Assembly: GCF_003054555.1 (NCBI RefSeq)
Contig: NZ_CP026304.1
Span: 2,604,001-2,668,000 of the forward strand
Length of the DNA stretch: 64,000 bases
Source: Streptomyces lunaelactis
GTDB taxonomy: Bacteria > Actinomycetota > Actinomycetes > Streptomycetales > Streptomycetaceae
Reading direction: 5' to 3'
Of this stretch, positions 15,514-23,461 are shown one piece after another. The notes beneath the pieces were generated by a model. The model had not been told where the DNA came from. It saw only the letters and a list, made by a program, of their open reading frames with translations, and searched no databases. Every line of letters starts with the position of its first letter. Within the stretch, counting starts at the first letter, position 1. A program made the position numbers and the translations under genes.

Positions 15514-15962
15514 GCCGTGAGGAGCTGCCGGCCGTCGTGGCTGCGGACGTGGGGGCCTGCTTCGTCCAGGGCGTCCAGGAGGCGGATCGCGTAGACCTCG
15601 GACATCTGCTCGGATACCTCCTCCGGGGTGAGCCAGGCGACCGCGGTCGATTCCTCCGAGGTGCGCTCGGTTCCGCCGGACGGCTTGCAGCGGAAGACCA
15701 GGGCGACGATGCCTCGGGACGTGTTCTTGTAGACCCCGGTCAGCTCGTCCACCTCGACGTGGATGCCCGTCTCCTCCAGGACCTCGCGGCGTACGCCGGC
15801 CTCCGGGGACTCGGTGAGTTCGAGGACTCCGCCCGGCAGTTCCCAAGTCCCGTTGTCCACCCGACGGATCGCCAGGAACCGGCCGTCCTCGCGCAGCACT
15901 GCCCCGGCTACGGACACGGAGTGCAGTGGCGTTGACTTGTGCTGCGGGGAACCCGTACTCAT
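15510..15962 (-). CDS. Nudix hydrolase (AICE Pif-like)
   Basis: 150 residues from the ATG at 15962. The Nudix box is clear: GVLELTESPEAGVRREVLEE followed by TGI, fitting Gx5Ex7REUxEExGU. It hydrolyses nucleoside diphosphates linked to another moiety; the substrate is unknown. In pSAM2 a Nudix protein (Pif) limits redundant transfer between element-bearing cells, and this gene has the matching position, divergent from the GntR regulator. An operator-like sequence overlaps its start (15957-15972). The downstream immunity-like gene is coupled to it. Confidence 0.85.
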   Translation of the reverse strand: MSTGSPQHKSTPLHSVSVAGAVLREDGRFLAIRRVDNGTWELPGGVLELTESPEAGVRREVLEETGIHVEVDELTGVYKNTSRGIVALVFRCKPSGGTERTSEESTAVAWLTPEEVSEQMSEVYAIRLLDALDEAGPHVRSHDGRQLLTA

Positions 15963-15972
15963 GTACAGGAGC
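15957..15972. promoter_or_regulatory. Operator-like site at the Nudix/GntR divergence
   Basis: actcatgtacaggagc differs at two of 16 positions from the paired sites at 16825-16840 and 16861-16876. It overlaps the Nudix start codon and lies 20 bp upstream of the GntR start. It is probably bound by that GntR protein, coupling its own expression to that of the Nudix gene. Confidence 0.65.
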
Positions 15973-15992
15973 ATAGGAGGAAGAGAAGGACT

Positions 15993-16772
15993 ATGGGAAC
16001 CGCAGTAGGAGGTGGCAGGGCCGTACCTCGGTACGTGCAGATCGCCGACGACATCGTCCAGCAGATCCGGGCCGGGGTGCTGGGTCCCGGCGACATGGTG
16101 CCGAGCGAGTCGGAGCTGGTGGAGCGCTACGGCGTGGCAGGCGGGACGATCCGCAAGGCGATGGTGGAGGTGCGGGCCAGCGGGCTCGTGGAAACCCGGC
16201 ACGGGAAGGGCTCGATCGTGAAGGCCCGGCCGCCGGTACGGCACCGGTCCTCGGACCGCTTCCGGCGCACGCACCGGCAGGAGGGCAGGGCTGCGTACCT
16301 CGCCGAGTCCGCCCAGTCCGGGGCTGAGGCCAAGGTGAGCGTGCTGTTCATCGGCCCCATGGAGGCGCCGGAGGAGATCGCGGAGCGGCTCGCGGTCACC
16401 GCGGGGACTCAGGTGCTTGCCCGGCGGCGGCTGTACTTCCGGGACGGTACTCCGGTGGAGACGGCTACCTCGTACCTGCCCTGGGACGTCGTGAAGGACA
16501 TCCCGGAGCTGTTCGCCGAGAACCCCGGCCCTGGCGGGATCTATGCACGGCTGGAGGACCACGGTCACGTCTTCGCCGAGTACGTGGAGACCCTCCAGGC
16601 CCGGCCGGCCGCCAAGGCTGAGGCGACCGAGCTGTCACTGAGCCCCGGCGCCCCGGTGGTGCATCTGCTTCGCGACGCTGTCACGGAGGAAGGCCGAGTG
16701 GTGGAGGTCTGCGACACCCTCATGGCCGCTGACCAGTTCGTCTTTGAGTACCGGATCCCCGCGCGCGACTGA
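15993..16772 (+). CDS. GntR-family regulator (KorSA-like) of the AICE
   Basis: 259 residues from the ATG at 15993, preceded by ggaggaagagaagg. The GntR winged helix covers residues 12-80 (YVQIADDIVQQIRAGVLGPG, SELVERYGVAGGTIRKAMVE, then GKGSIV). A UTRA domain follows (TQVLARRRLYFRDGTPVETA, ending VCDTLMAADQFVFEYRIPA). In pSAM2 the GntR protein KorSA represses the element's activator and keeps transfer silent. The three 16-mer sites here, at its own and the flanking promoters, fit that role. No separate pra-like activator is seen. Confidence 0.9.
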   Translation: MGTAVGGGRAVPRYVQIADDIVQQIRAGVLGPGDMVPSESELVERYGVAGGTIRKAMVEVRASGLVETRHGKGSIVKARPPVRHRSSDRFRRTHRQEGRAAYLAESAQSGAEAKVSVLFIGPMEAPEEIAERLAVTAGTQVLARRRLYFRDGTPVETATSYLPWDVVKDIPELFAENPGPGGIYARLEDHGHVFAEYVETLQARPAAKAEATELSLSPGAPVVHLLRDAVTEEGRVVEVCDTLMAADQFVFEYRIPARD

Positions 16773-16824
16773 CGCCCGCTCAACTCTCCACAGCCCGCTG
16801 CGAGTTTCTCTTCGCGGCGGGTTG

Positions 16825-16876
16825 ACTCATGTATAGGAGTCAGGCACTCTTCTTCATGCCACTCCTATACATGAGT
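16825..16876. promoter_or_regulatory. Inverted pair of 16-bp operator sites before the transfer operon
   Basis: actcatgtataggagt (16825-16840) and its exact reverse complement actcctatacatgagt (16861-16876) are separated by 20 bp. The second copy ends 35 bp before the GTG of the transfer operon's first gene, in the -35 zone. A possible -10 (tataga) follows at 16893. They are probably binding sites for the GntR repressor that shut the replication/transfer operon. Confidence 0.8.
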
Positions 16877-16911
16877 GACGGAGTCCCACCGCTATAGAGG
16901 AGTGATCTGCT

Positions 16912-17250
16912 GTGCGTCAGATTCCCGTTGACACCTCCGCCGCCCTGGTGATGGTGGCCCAGCCCCCGGCCGTGAAGATCAAGGACCGTCGCACCGGTGA
17001 GATCGCCACCGATGCCGACACCGGCGCCCAGATGATGACGGTGGACGTACTCTTCGCCGCGAACGGCGAGGCGGAGGTCCTCTCCATCGCCGTCCCGGCC
17101 CCGGGCATCACGGGTGACTTGGTGATGGGGACCTCGGTCGCGCTGACCGGGCTGGTCGCCCGCCCGTGGGAGAACGAGTTCAACGGCCAGAAGCGCCACG
17201 GGATCAGCTTCCGTGCCGTCGCCGTCACCTCGCTGGCCAAGGAGGGCTGA
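16912..17250 (+). CDS. SCO3933-family regulatory protein
   Basis: 112 residues from GTG, with ggag about 9 bases upstream. Beta-rich: VDTSAALVMVAQPPAVKIKD, DADTGAQMMTVDVLFAANGE, then GLVARPWENEFNGQKRHGIS. It matches small proteins lying directly before traB/ftsK in Streptomyces integrative elements, annotated as SCO3933-type regulators. The fold looks OB-like, so single-stranded DNA binding is possible but unproven. It is the first gene of the replication/transfer operon and sits under the paired operators. Confidence 0.75.
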   Translation: MRQIPVDTSAALVMVAQPPAVKIKDRRTGEIATDADTGAQMMTVDVLFAANGEAEVLSIAVPAPGITGDLVMGTSVALTGLVARPWENEFNGQKRHGISFRAVAVTSLAKEG

Positions 17251-17252
17251 GC

Positions 17253-18611
17253 GTGAACGCCTTATGGGTCACGCTGCTGGTGGTCTCGGCCGTCGCACTC
17301 GTCCTGCGCTGGCTGCGGCCCACCTGGTACTGGTTAACCTTCGGGGTCACCTTCGCGACGATCCGCGTCCTCATCCGCTACCGCTCGGTGATGGACGCCT
17401 GCGGGCTCACCGTCCCGCCCGCCCGCTGGCGGCTGACGCTCGCCCGGGTCACCAACCGCCCTTCCCCCGAAGACCGTTCGCCGCGGATTCTGCGGCTACG
17501 GCCCACCTCGACCGGCCTGGTTCTGCGGCTGAAACTCCGGCCGGGGCAGGACGCGTTCGACTTCTCCGCCTCCTCCGACCGGCTGCGGCACTCCTTCGCC
17601 CTCCACAACGTCGTCTCGCGAGAGATCCGCTCCGGCGTCGTCGAGCTGCGGATGACCGGATACGACGTACTCAAGCGGGTGCGCATGCCGGCCGCCGTCC
17701 CCGATGGGGTGCTCCGGGTGCCGGTGGCCCTGCGGGAGGACGGGGAGGTCCACCACCGTGACTACCGGCAAGTTCCGCACGCCCTGAACGTCGGAGCGAC
17801 CCAATCCGGGAAGTCCGTCTACCAACGCACGCTTGTCGCCGGGCTCGCACCGCGGAATGTCGCCCTGGTCGGCATCGACTGCAAGAACGGCGTCGAACTC
17901 GCGCCGCTGGCTGCCCGGTTCACCGCCCTGGCCGACAACCCGGTCGAAGCGGCTGAGCTGCTGGCCGCACTCGTCCAGTACATGGGCCGCGTCTACGAAG
18001 TCATCCGGGCCGAACAGCGCATCAGCGTCGGCCTACCGGATGCGGAGATCACGGCCGACATCTGGGACCTTCCCGCGCACCTCCGTCCCGTACCCGTCGT
18101 GCTACTGGTGGACGAAGTCGCGGAGCTTGCCCTCGCCGCGGTCAAGGCCGACGAAGCCCGGCGGGACCAGATCATCACCGACCTCGTCCGCCTCGCGCAG
18201 CTCGGCCGCGCCGCCGGCATCTATCTGGAGATCTGCGGCCAGCGCTTCGGCTCCGAGCTCGGCAAGGGGATCACGATGCTCCGCGCCCAGCTCACCGGCC
18301 GCACCGCCCACCGCGTCAACGACGAGACCTCGGCGAACATGGCCTTCGGGGACATCTCCCCGGACGCCGTCCTCGCCGCCGTCCAGATCGGCAAGGACCG
18401 CCCCGGTACCGCCGTGGCCGGTGACTCCTCCGGCGGCTGGTCCCGCATCCGGGCCCCGCACACCACGCTCCGCCAAGCCGTGGACACCTGCAACGCCCAC
18501 GCACACCGCACCCCGAGCATCCCGGAGCTGGAGCGCTTCCGGCCCGCGCTCCCGGTACGCGTCCTCGTCGGCGAGGTCCAGCCGAAGAGCGCCACAGCAG
18601 GTGCCTTCTAA
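17253..18611 (+). CDS. traB: FtsK/SpoIIIE-type DNA translocase, AICE transfer protein TraB
   Basis: 452 residues from the GTG at 17253, two bases after the previous stop. The N-terminal hydrophobic segment (residues 3-42, with a Trp-rich turn) anchors it in the membrane. The motor follows: Walker A GATQSGKS (181-188) and Walker B VVLLVDEV (282-289). TraB forms hexamers that pump double-stranded element DNA from donor to recipient mycelium at hyphal tips, recognising short clt repeats through its C-terminal winged helix. No frameshift. Length is within the usual AICE TraB range. Confidence 0.93.
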   Translation: MNALWVTLLVVSAVALVLRWLRPTWYWLTFGVTFATIRVLIRYRSVMDACGLTVPPARWRLTLARVTNRPSPEDRSPRILRLRPTSTGLVLRLKLRPGQDAFDFSASSDRLRHSFALHNVVSREIRSGVVELRMTGYDVLKRVRMPAAVPDGVLRVPVALREDGEVHHRDYRQVPHALNVGATQSGKSVYQRTLVAGLAPRNVALVGIDCKNGVELAPLAARFTALADNPVEAAELLAALVQYMGRVYEVIRAEQRISVGLPDAEITADIWDLPAHLRPVPVVLLVDEVAELALAAVKADEARRDQIITDLVRLAQLGRAAGIYLEICGQRFGSELGKGITMLRAQLTGRTAHRVNDETSANMAFGDISPDAVLAAVQIGKDRPGTAVAGDSSGGWSRIRAPHTTLRQAVDTCNAHAHRTPSIPELERFRPALPVRVLVGEVQPKSATAGAF

Positions 18612-18689
18612 GCACGTGGTCCCACCCGGTTGGCGCGGCCTCTCGCGCCACGTCCCTACCCGACCCATGCCTGAATCGAGGTGAAGACC

Positions 18690-19343
18690 ATGACCCGCCT
18701 GGTCCGCCCGGACGCCGTCCTCGTCCAGGCCGTCATCGCCGGAGCCCTGTCCTTCGCCCACCTTCACGACCTCGCCGAAGCCGCCGGACAGCGCGGCTGG
18801 AAGGCCTGGGCCTACCCGGTCAGCGTGGACCTGCTCCTCGTCGCCGCCTGGCACCGCCTGCGCACCCTGCGGGACGCGGGGGAGCCCTCGCGGTCGGCCT
18901 GGTCCTGGTTCGCCGTCGCCCTGGCGGCCTCGCTCGGCGCGAACGTCGCCACCGCCGGCCTCCTCGACCTCGGCGACGTCCCGGACTGGCTCCGCATCCT
19001 CGTCGCCGGATGGCCCGCGCTCGCCTTCCTCGGCGGCACGCTCCTGGTCCACAGGCCTACGCCGCCCAGCGACCCGGATCCGGAGCCTGCCCCGGCGCCC
19101 CTGCCTGTGGTCGAGCAGGAGACAGAACCCGGCGTACAGGTCGCCCAAGCTCCCGCCCTTCCCGCCCCAGCACCGGTACCCGCACCTGCGGTCACCGCTC
19201 CGCCCGCCCTCGTGGCCCACGCCCAGAAGATCGCCGCCGACCACCGCACCCGTACCGGCTCGGACATCGACACCGAGACCCTGCGCGCCCGGCTCGGCGT
19301 CCCGTCCCCGATGGCCGAGGCCATCGCCGCCCAGCTTGCCTGA
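18690..19343 (+). CDS. DUF2637 membrane protein (Spd-type spread protein)
   Basis: 217 residues; I prefer the ATG at 18690, which has gaggtgaag just upstream, over the GTG at 18681. About four hydrophobic helices occupy residues 8-125 (AVIAGALSFAHLHDLAEAAG, AYPVSVDLLLVAAW, FAVALAASLGANVATAGLLD, LVAGWPALAFLGGTLLVH), matching DUF2637. A Pro/Ala-rich linker then leads to a helical C terminus (ETLRARLGVPSPMAEAIAAQ). Spd proteins work with TraB in spreading the element between septal compartments. It is the second large gene of the transfer operon. Confidence 0.85.
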   Translation: MTRLVRPDAVLVQAVIAGALSFAHLHDLAEAAGQRGWKAWAYPVSVDLLLVAAWHRLRTLRDAGEPSRSAWSWFAVALAASLGANVATAGLLDLGDVPDWLRILVAGWPALAFLGGTLLVHRPTPPSDPDPEPAPAPLPVVEQETEPGVQVAQAPALPAPAPVPAPAVTAPPALVAHAQKIAADHRTRTGSDIDTETLRARLGVPSPMAEAIAAQLA

Positions 19344-19352
19344 GGAGGCCCG

Positions 19353-19544
19353 ATGCCCGCCCGGATCAACTTTCGCTCGCTGATGAAGATCGGCCCCGTT
19401 CAGATCGGCACCTACCGCGACCGGTACGGCCGCACCAAGGACTCCGCCGTGTGCACCGCCGACTCCTGTGGCTGGTCCTCCGACTACAGCTCGTCGACCG
19501 CCGCCCAGCTCGCCGCCCGCTCCCACCGCTGCCGCGTCAGCTGA
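19353..19544 (+). CDS. Mobile-element transfer protein, 63 residues
   Basis: MPARINFRSLMKIGPVQIGT, then VCTADSCGWSSDYSSSTAAQ and RSHRCRVS. The motif 'C-x4-CGW..DY.S..AA..AA..H.C' recurs in small transfer proteins of Streptomyces elements and may chelate a metal. Starts at an ATG with gaggagg upstream, 9 bp after the DUF2637 gene. Precise role unknown. Confidence 0.75.
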   Translation: MPARINFRSLMKIGPVQIGTYRDRYGRTKDSAVCTADSCGWSSDYSSSTAAQLAARSHRCRVS

Positions 19545-19561
19545 CCCGAAAGGCCCACGTC

Positions 19562-19720
19562 ATGGACGTACCGCTCTGGTTCGCCCTCCTCGCCGTCGGA
19601 GTCCTCGGCGTGAAGCTCATCCGCCCGCCCTGGTGGCTCGTCGCCGTGATCCTCCTTGGCGGCTTCCTCCTCGCGGACAGCTTCCTCGCCCCCGCCATCG
19701 ACACCGCGATCAACAAGTAG
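19562..19720 (+). CDS. 52-residue membrane protein of the spread cluster
   Basis: ATG at 19562, preceded by gaaagg. The protein is two closely spaced hydrophobic stretches, PLWFALLAVGVLGVKLI and WWLVAVILLGGFLLADSFLA, with short polar ends. It is a two-TM protein between known spread genes, so probably another Spd-type factor. No domain name can be given. Confidence 0.65.
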   Translation: MDVPLWFALLAVGVLGVKLIRPPWWLVAVILLGGFLLADSFLAPAIDTAINK

Positions 19721-19743
19721 CCCGCCCCGGAAGGAGAACAGCC

Positions 19744-20064
19744 GTGTTCAAGCCCAAGTACCCCAGCCCCGACACGTACACCCCGGCGACCATCCGCCCG
19801 ACCCCGGAGCCCGCCGAGTACGCAGGGTCCATCCCGGCCCCGATGCCCACCACGGCCCCGAACGCCCTCGGCGGCCTGGTCCAGAACTCGCCCGGTACCG
19901 CGCTCGCCCTCGTCGCCGGCGGAGTCGCCGGAGTCCTCGCCCTGGCCTCCGTCGCGGTCTCGCTGCTCCTGGCCGTCGCCGTCACCGCGGTGGCCCTGTC
20001 CGTCAGCGCCGTCGTCCTGCTCTTCCTCGTCCGCGCTCTGCGCCAGGAGTTCAAGAGCCGTTGA
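19744..20064 (+). CDS. SpdD-like spread protein
   Basis: 106 residues from the GTG at 19744, with gaaggag upstream. A Pro-rich N terminus (FKPKYPSPDTYTPATIRPTP) precedes two long hydrophobic helices (ALALVAGGVAGVLALASVAV and LLLAVAVTAVALSVSAVVLL) and a basic end, RALRQEFKSR. This is the layout of SpdD-type proteins from Streptomyces conjugative plasmids, membrane components of the intramycelial spread complex. Confidence 0.75.
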   Translation: MFKPKYPSPDTYTPATIRPTPEPAEYAGSIPAPMPTTAPNALGGLVQNSPGTALALVAGGVAGVLALASVAVSLLLAVAVTAVALSVSAVVLLFLVRALRQEFKSR

Positions 20065-20154
20065 CCGGCCCCGGGACGGCCTCAACCGCCAAGTTTCCGC
20101 CGTCCCGGAGCCGCGCTCCTGCCCGAACCAAGAGATCCGGAAGGAACCACAAGC

Positions 20155-20337
20155 ATGACTCAGTACGCTTTGGGACAGCTCTGCGCGAACTGCGCCGGCC
20201 ACGCCTCCGTTGCCATCACTTTCGGCGGCCGCGACCGCTCCGGCCGCCTGCGCACGATCACCGCACACTGCCCGGCCTGCCACGGCACCGGCAAGCGCCT
20301 TGCCCTCCGCTTCGTCATCACTTCGGCCGGGCGGTGA
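20155..20337 (+). CDS. Small zinc-ribbon-like protein of the AICE
   Basis: 60 residues: GQLCANCAGHASVAITFGGR, then HCPACHGTGKRLALRF. Two CxxC pairs about 30 residues apart suggest a zinc ribbon, in a form also seen in RepSA-adjacent genes. Its stop overlaps the following GTG. Role unknown. Confidence 0.65.
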   Translation: MTQYALGQLCANCAGHASVAITFGGRDRSGRLRTITAHCPACHGTGKRLALRFVITSAGR

Positions 20338-20666
20338 CCGCCATGCTGCCGGACATCGACATGACGAACCCGCTGACCGCACAGACCGCTGCGTTCCTGG
20401 CCTTTGCGCAGTTGGCGGAGCTCCACCCGACACTGCCAGGCGCCTACATCACCACCAGCCAGATCAGCCCCACCGAGGCAAGCGTCCTTCTCGACAGCCC
20501 TGCCGACCTCGAAGCCTGGCGTCTGGCTACGCACACCGAAGTCGACGACGTGCAGCTCGCCGACCACAAGGGCGAAAGGAAACTCCACTTCACTGCACCA
20601 CTCGGTCGGATCACTCTCAAGGTCTTCACGGTTTTCGCCCCGGCCTCCGTGGTGGTGAGCGCGTGA
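20334..20666 (+). CDS. Hypothetical protein upstream of rep
   Basis: 110 residues from a GTG overlapping the preceding stop (an ATG at 20343 is an alternative start). The middle runs ELHPTLPGAYITTSQISPTE and VLLDSPADLEAWRLATH, and the end is strand-rich (LHFTAPLGRITLKVFTVFAP). It resembles the small proteins encoded just before the replication initiator in several Streptomyces elements. No catalytic motif. Its stop overlaps the rep GTG, so it is translationally coupled to rep. Confidence 0.65.
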   Translation: MTAMLPDIDMTNPLTAQTAAFLAFAQLAELHPTLPGAYITTSQISPTEASVLLDSPADLEAWRLATHTEVDDVQLADHKGERKLHFTAPLGRITLKVFTVFAPASVVVSA

Positions 20667-22054
20667 CCAACCCCGCGTCCGTCGCGGAGCTGGGTCCCGG
20701 CCTCCTCGGCGACATGCTGAAGGTGGCCGGGGCTCCCGGTTACGCCCGCTGGGAAGACCAGATCCACCGCACGGGCGGCTGCTCCGACCCGATCCACATC
20801 ACCGGCTGGACCGTCACCAAGGACAGGACCTCGGGCGAGATCCTGCACCGTTACTCCACGGAGAGCGAGCCCGGTGCCCGCCTCCGTATCGCCTGTGGCA
20901 ACCGCCGAGCCTCCCGCTGCCCGGCCTGCGCCTGGACCTACGCCGGAGACACCTACCACCTCATCCGGGCAGGACTGGCCGGAGACGACCGCCGCGATAT
21001 CCCCGCCACCGTTCGCGAGCATCCCCGCGTCTTCGCCACCCTCACCGCTCCGTCCTTCGGCCCGGTCCACAACCGCCCCGCCAGCCATCCCTGCCGCTGC
21101 GGCCAGCACCACCAGGAGGACGCGCCCGAACTCGGCACCGCCCTCGACCCGTCCACCTACGACTACGCCGCCGCCGTCCTCTTCAACAACCACGCGGGAC
21201 AGCTCTGGCAGCGCTTCACGACCCGCCTGCGCCGCGAGATCGCCGCGTACTCGGGGCTGACCCAGCGCGAGCTGAAGGAGGAAGCCCGGATCGCCTACGG
21301 CAAGGTCGCCGAGTTCCAGAAGCGCGGCGCCATCCACTTCCACGCGGTCATCCGCATCGACGGACCCACCGGGCCGCTCAGCCCGCCACCCTCCTGGGCC
21401 AGCACGGAGCTCCTCGACCGCTCGATCCGGGCCGCCGTAGCCCACGTGTACACCTCGATCACCGTCCCGGCCGCCGCTGACCAGCCCGCCCGCACCTTCC
21501 GCTGGGGCACCCAGCTCGACGTACGCCCGATCAAGGCCTTCGGGGACGGCTCCGACATCACTGAACAGGCCGTCGCCTCGTACGTGGCCAAGTACGCCAC
21601 CAAGGCTGCGGAGAACACTGGCACCCTCGACCGCCGGATCGGCAACCGCGAAGCCCTGGTCCTCCTCGACGTCCCCGACCACACAGCCCGCCTGATCGGG
21701 GCCTGCTTAGATCTCGACTCGCTCTACCCGGACCGCCGCCTCGCCGCCTGGTCGCACATGCTCGGCTTCCGCGGGCACTTCTCGACCAAGTCCCGCCAGT
21801 ACTCCACCACCCTCGGCGCCCTCCGCCAGTCCCGCGCCGACTACCGCGCCGCCCAGGAGAGGGAAGCCCGCGGGCTCGCCGACGCCGAGCCGGACACCGT
21901 GCTCACCCTCGCCTCCTGGCAGTACGCCGGCCACGGCCACAGCCCCGGGGAGTCCGTGCTGGCCGCCACCATCGCCCGGGACATCCAGCTCAACCGGCAG
22001 ACCGCCCGCGAAGCCCTGCGCGACCAACACGACCTGGAAGGAGCCGCGTTATGA
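20663..22054 (+). CDS. RepSA-type replication initiator
   Basis: 463 residues from the GTG at 20663. An N-terminal region with zinc-type cysteines (RIACGNRRASRCPACAWTY) leads to VFATLTAPSFGPVH, then PCRCGQHH. Rolling-circle-type features follow: YGKVAEFQKRGAIHFHAVIR contains the HFH (HUH-like) metal motif, and the candidate nicking tyrosines lie in SYVAKYATKAAE. Such proteins nick the element's origin and start rolling-circle replication of the excised circle. It is followed, with overlap, by xis and int, as in pSAM2. Confidence 0.9.
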   Translation: MTNPASVAELGPGLLGDMLKVAGAPGYARWEDQIHRTGGCSDPIHITGWTVTKDRTSGEILHRYSTESEPGARLRIACGNRRASRCPACAWTYAGDTYHLIRAGLAGDDRRDIPATVREHPRVFATLTAPSFGPVHNRPASHPCRCGQHHQEDAPELGTALDPSTYDYAAAVLFNNHAGQLWQRFTTRLRREIAAYSGLTQRELKEEARIAYGKVAEFQKRGAIHFHAVIRIDGPTGPLSPPPSWASTELLDRSIRAAVAHVYTSITVPAAADQPARTFRWGTQLDVRPIKAFGDGSDITEQAVASYVAKYATKAAENTGTLDRRIGNREALVLLDVPDHTARLIGACLDLDSLYPDRRLAAWSHMLGFRGHFSTKSRQYSTTLGALRQSRADYRAAQEREARGLADAEPDTVLTLASWQYAGHGHSPGESVLAATIARDIQLNRQTAREALRDQHDLEGAAL

Positions 22055-22239
22055 CCACCGCCACCGCCGAGCTGCTGACCGTGCCTGAGGTCATGGAGCG
22101 GCTCAAGCTGGGGCGCTCGACCGTCTACGACCTCATCCGGTCGCGGCGGCTCGTCTCCATCACCATCGGCCGGGCCCGCCGCATCCCCGCCGACGCCGTC
22201 CGCGAGTTCATCGACCACGAGATCGGAGAGGCCGCCTGA
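22051..22239 (+). CDS. xis: Excisionase (MerR-like HTH)
   Basis: 62 residues. LLTVPEVMERLKLGRSTVYD then IRSRRLVSITIGRARRIPAD is the helix-turn-helix plus wing of excisionase-type (MerR/HTH_17) proteins. It overlaps the rep stop (ATGA) and shares its last base with the integrase start. Xis bends the attachment DNA and directs Int to excise the element. Confidence 0.9.
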   Translation: MTTATAELLTVPEVMERLKLGRSTVYDLIRSRRLVSITIGRARRIPADAVREFIDHEIGEAA

Positions 22240-23393
22240 TGGCCACCCAGCGCAAGCGCAACCCGAACGGCGCCGGCACCATCACCCAGCGCAAGGACGG
22301 CCGCTTCCAGGCCGCCGTGTACGTCCTCCAGCCCGACGGGACCCGGGCCCGGAAGTTCGCCTACGGCAAGACATGGGCCGAGTGCGACGTGAAGCGTCGG
22401 GACCTACTCACCAAAGTGGACCAAGGCGTGCCCGTGCCCACGCGGTCGGCCAAGCTCTCCGAGTGGCTGCCGTACTGGCTCGACAACATCGTCAAGCCGC
22501 ACCGGAAGCGGACGACTTACGCGAAGTATGAGGTGCACGTCCGGTTGTACCTGGTGCCGCTGCTCGGGTCGAAGCGGCTCGAATCGCTGAGCGTGGGCGA
22601 CGTTCGGCGGGTCCTCGTGCAGCTGCAGAAGAAGACCAGCGCCGCGACCGCCAAGGAGTCGCATCGGGTGCTGCGGACCGCTCTCGCCGCGGCCGTTCGG
22701 GAGGAGTTGGTCACTCGGAACGTGGTGACGCTGGTGGAGCCTCCGAAGGTTGAGGATCGGGAGCTGTCGCCGTGGACCCTCCAGGAGACGTTGGACTTCC
22801 TCGCCGCCGGCCGGAAGGACCCGCTGTTCGCCGCGTTCGTGCTGGCTATCGCGCTCGGGTTCCGGCGCGGCGAGATCGTCGGCCTGCGGTGGGAGAACGT
22901 GGACTTGGATAAGCGAGAGATCCGGGTCCGGACTCAGCGGCAGCGCGTTGGGGGCGAAGCCTACGAGGACGGCCCCAAGGGCAAGCGGCGTCGGCAGACC
23001 CTCCCCTTGCCCGGGATCTGCGTCGCTCCCCTGCGCTGGCAGCGGATGAAGCAGGCGGAGGCGCGGGTCAAGGCCGGGGAGAAGTGGGAGGAGACCGGGT
23101 ACGTCTTCACCACGCGGACCGGGCGGCCCATCGAGCCGCGGAACGTCTACCGGTCCTTCACCCGCGTGGCCAAGGACGCTGGCCTCAGGGTGATTCGGTT
23201 GCATGACGCGAGGCATGGGACGGCCACGCTGTTGACCGCCGCCGGCGTACCGCCCCGGGTCGTCATGGAGATCCTCGGGCACTCGCAGATCGCCGTCACC
23301 ATGAACGTCTACGCGCACGTCGTGCAGGACACGCAGCGCGAGGCGATCGGGCACATGGACCGGCTGCTCAGGCAGCGGCCCGGTCGTTCCTGA
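22239..23393 (+). CDS. int: Tyrosine recombinase (integrase) of the AICE
   Basis: 384 residues. An N-terminal arm-binding domain (GAGTITQRKDGRFQAAVYV) and core-binding SAM-like domain (LSEWLPYWLDNIVKPHRKRT) precede the catalytic domain. The catalytic set is complete: R210 in FRRGE, H322/R325 in LHDARHG, H348 in LGHSQ and nucleophile Y358 in MNVYAHV. It inserts the circular element into the 3' end of tRNA-Val(UAC), which starts 68 bp downstream. It is the last gene of the rep-xis-int group and is followed by a strong hairpin. Confidence 0.95.
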   Translation: MATQRKRNPNGAGTITQRKDGRFQAAVYVLQPDGTRARKFAYGKTWAECDVKRRDLLTKVDQGVPVPTRSAKLSEWLPYWLDNIVKPHRKRTTYAKYEVHVRLYLVPLLGSKRLESLSVGDVRRVLVQLQKKTSAATAKESHRVLRTALAAAVREELVTRNVVTLVEPPKVEDRELSPWTLQETLDFLAAGRKDPLFAAFVLAIALGFRRGEIVGLRWENVDLDKREIRVRTQRQRVGGEAYEDGPKGKRRRQTLPLPGICVAPLRWQRMKQAEARVKAGEKWEETGYVFTTRTGRPIEPRNVYRSFTRVAKDAGLRVIRLHDARHGTATLLTAAGVPPRVVMEILGHSQIAVTMNVYAHVVQDTQREAIGHMDRLLRQRPGRS

Positions 23394-23400
23394 CCGCTCC

Positions 23401-23422
23401 CGTTGATGTCAGATGTGGATGC
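23401..23422. promoter_or_regulatory. Candidate integrase arm-type site, right end
   Basis: cgttgatgtcagatgtggat matches the left-end site at 8631-8652 (18 of 22 positions including the next two bases). It lies between int and attR. Confidence 0.35.
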
Positions 23423-23424
23423 AA

Positions 23425-23456
23425 AAGACCCCCGACCGTGACCGGTCGGGGGTCTT
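23425..23456. terminator. Bidirectional terminator between int and tRNA-Val
   Basis: A perfect 14-bp stem, aagacccccgaccg / cggtcgggggtctt, with a 4-nt loop and an A-tract on one side and a T-rich end on the other. It can stop both int and the oppositely transcribed tRNA. Confidence 0.85.
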
Positions 23457-23461
23457 CTTGC

